A stretch of DNA of 8,025 nt from Planctomycetota bacterium (GTDB taxonomy: Bacteria; Planctomycetota; UBA1135; GCA-002686595), in assembly GCA_029212955.1 (NCBI GenBank), contig JARGOW010000113.1:1-8025 (forward strand). Direction: 5' to 3'. The notes under the pieces are model-generated. The model was not told the origin of the DNA and ran no database searches. It saw only the letters and a list, made by a program, of their open reading frames with translations. Positions 6,742 through 8,025 of the stretch are shown here, one piece after another; the stretch's first letter is position 1; each line of letters begins with the position of its first letter. Both the position numbers and the translations under genes were made by a program.

Positions 6742-7012
6742 GGGAAGGCTGCCTTGGAAAACTAGGGACGGTCGAATTGTTGAAAGAGCCTGGGGAGCTA
6801 CGACGGGCAGGGGAGTGCCGTTGCATGGCTGCTAACATGGTGAATCCGAGGGTCACCGATCGGATGGGGCATACGAAATTGGAAAAGCTGTCCCGTGCCC
6901 GTGGAATCGCGCGCCGGGAAGCGGCAGCCGGCCCGGAATGGCAGGAGGCGCACGGGTCGCGGTGGCCCGTGGGGCCCGCGACTCGTGCGCCTCCGATTTG
7001 CCCAGGCGGGCG
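6742..7012. other. Spacer between the OYE and beta-helix genes
   Basis: These 271 bp separate two minus-strand genes and contain the strong hairpin at 6944-6994. The part next to the beta-helix start (6742-6850) would have to hold that gene's promoter, but I see no convincing -35/-10 pair. The best Shine-Dalgarno-like match is a poorly placed CCAAGG about ten bases before the ATG at 6741. Short open frames here look like GC-rich noise. Confidence 0.5.
6944..6994 (-). terminator. Very stable hairpin downstream of the OYE gene, without a T-run
   Basis: Arms 6944-6962 and 6976-6994 pair over 19 positions with a single mismatch, which would be a G-U wobble in RNA from one strand. The 13-base loop can itself form GCCC/GGGC (6965-6968 with 6972-6975). 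The hairpin begins 18 bases after the OYE stop codon, the usual place for a transcription end signal. No T-run follows on either strand, so it is not a canonical intrinsic terminator. It may stop transcription without a U-tract, protect the mRNA 3' end, or insulate the downstream beta-helix gene. Confidence 0.55.
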
Positions 7013-8025
7013 TTAACCCCTGGGTTTGGTAGCCAAATACGGTTTGGGCCAATCCATGTCCGGGTAGTTGTAGGCCACCGCGGCACGTTGGCTGATGCGC
7101 GGATCGATCAGGTGCGGACGCGCCAGGGCGCACAGATCCGCGCGGCCCGCGGCGAGTACTGTGTTGGCGTGGTCCCAGCCTTGGATGGCGCCCACGGCCA
7201 TGACCGGCAGGCCGGTTTCGAACTTGATCTGCTCGGCGAACGGTACCTGGTACATGCGGCCGTAGTTGATCTTCGAAAGGGGAGTGTTGCCGCCACTGGA
7301 CACGTCGATCAGGTCGCAACCCCGCTTGCCCAGTGCGCGGGACAGCACCACGGAGTCCTCGATGGTCATGCCGCCTTCATCCATCCAATCGGTGGCGGAT
7401 ATGCGCACGGACAGGGGCTTTTCCTGGGGCCAGGCTGCACGCACGGCCTCGAGGACCTCGAGGGGGAAGCGCATACGGTTTTCCAGGGAGCCTCCGTATT
7501 CGTCCGTGCGTTGGGTGGAGGCCGGGGACAGGAAGCTGGACAGCAGGTAACCGTGGGCCATGTGCAGCTCGATCATGTCGAAACCAGCAACCTGGGCCCG
7601 TTCGGCGGCGCGCACAAAGAGAATGATGACCCGATCCATTTCGGCACGGTCCATTTCCTTGGGTGTGGGCCAGGCATCGGAGAAGCCCACGGGGCTGGGT
7701 CCGATGGTGGGCCAGGACTCGGGGCCTTCGAGCGGAGCATCGCCCTCCCACGGCCGAGAGCAAGAGGCCTTGCGGCCGGCGTGGCAGAGTTGCAATCCGA
7801 TTTTTGAGTCGGAATTTGCGTGGGTGAAGTCGACGATGCGCTTCCATGCTGCGGTGTGCTCGTCCGAATAGATACCCGTACAGCCGTGGGATATACGCCC
7901 TTCGGCTTCGATGGCCGTGGCTTCGGCCAGAATGAGCGCAGCGCCGCCCGTGGCCATGGAGCCCAGGTGTACGAGATGCCAATCGCCGGGGGTGCCTTCT
8001 TCAGCCGAATATTGGCACATGGGCG
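7013..8025 (-). CDS. NADH:flavin oxidoreductase, Old Yellow Enzyme family (5' end outside the window)
   Basis: This is an FMN-dependent TIM-barrel enzyme that reduces activated C=C bonds with NAD(P)H, or serves as the reductase half of a larger enzyme. Numbering from the Met at 8020, visible residues are: C2 and Y4 in MCQYS (the YqjM-type flavin-tuning pair), HAGRK (80-84), H153, H156 and Y158 in ELHMAHGYL (substrate anion site), RTDEYGGSLENR (171-182), R206 in VRISATDW (205-212) and AGRADLCALARPHL (291-304, FMN phosphate side). The frame stays open through the window edge with Pro before that Met, matching the SPMCQYS context inside the barrel. About 25-30 residues of barrel are therefore missing, and the Met at 8020 is not the start. 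MCQYSAEEGTPGDWHLVHLG and the RPHL segment resemble, from memory, the C-terminal domain of salicylyl-CoA 5-hydroxylase or 2-aminobenzoyl-CoA monooxygenase more than plain YqjM. An N-terminal monooxygenase fusion off-window is possible. The substrate is unknown. Confidence 0.93.
   Translation of the reverse strand, partial: PMCQYSAEEGTPGDWHLVHLGSMATGGAALILAEATAIEAEGRISHGCTGIYSDEHTAAWKRIVDFTHANSDSKIGLQLCHAGRKASCSRPWEGDAPLEGPESWPTIGPSPVGFSDAWPTPKEMDRAEMDRVIILFVRAAERAQVAGFDMIELHMAHGYLLSSFLSPASTQRTDEYGGSLENRMRFPLEVLEAVRAAWPQEKPLSVRISATDWMDEGGMTIEDSVVLSRALGKRGCDLIDVSSGGNTPLSKINYGRMYQVPFAEQIKFETGLPVMAVGAIQGWDHANTVLAAGRADLCALARPHLIDPRISQRAAVAYNYPDMDWPKPYLATKPRG

Noticed and set aside
6938..7807. 289-codon plus-strand open frame antisense to the OYE gene
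   Set aside because: It mirrors a strongly conserved OYE sequence and starts inside the hairpin region. The translation is not recognisable.

Overview
The window is GC-rich bacterial DNA. It carries four protein genes: three on the minus strand, one of them cut by the right edge, and one on the plus strand. The best clue to the organism is the secreted beta-helix protein at 4513-6741. Its Cys-containing C-terminal domain, with motifs such as LPNSTG, LCLG and PGDTWYFQLW, is of a kind I recall mainly from secreted proteins of Planctomycetota. A Planctomycetota or similar environmental origin is therefore my inference, not a proven assignment.

Layout from left to right. Positions 33-71 hold a near-perfect intrinsic terminator that faces right and belongs to something left of the window. 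A large minus-strand gene (201-3842) encodes a DNA polymerase III alpha subunit of the DnaE/DnaE2 type. Its polymerase aspartates are intact, its PHP domain looks metal-free, it has no tau-binding C-terminus, and it contains three low-complexity linkers. A 236-bp divergent spacer (3843-4078) with short direct and inverted repeats separates it from a small plus-strand gene of the VOC (glyoxalase/bleomycin-resistance-like) superfamily (4079-4471). That gene converges, 41 bp away, on the minus-strand gene for the secreted right-handed beta-helix protein (4513-6741). After a 271-bp spacer containing a very stable 19-bp hairpin comes the 3' part of an FMN-dependent Old Yellow Enzyme-family gene (7013 to beyond 8025).

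The genes do not form one pathway or an obvious operon. The polymerase is probably a lesion-bypass or auxiliary replicase, yet no imuA/imuB/lexA genes adjoin it here. The VOC and OYE proteins are housekeeping or detoxification-type enzymes, and the beta-helix protein is an exported surface or extracellular protein. I see no mobile element, CRISPR array, tRNA or rRNA, and no clear sign of a new multi-gene system. The points most worth a second look are the cysteine-ladder beta-helix with its Planctomycetota-type tail, the orphan polymerase with a degenerate PHP site, and the OYE domain that resembles the C-terminal half of salicylyl-CoA 5-hydroxylase.
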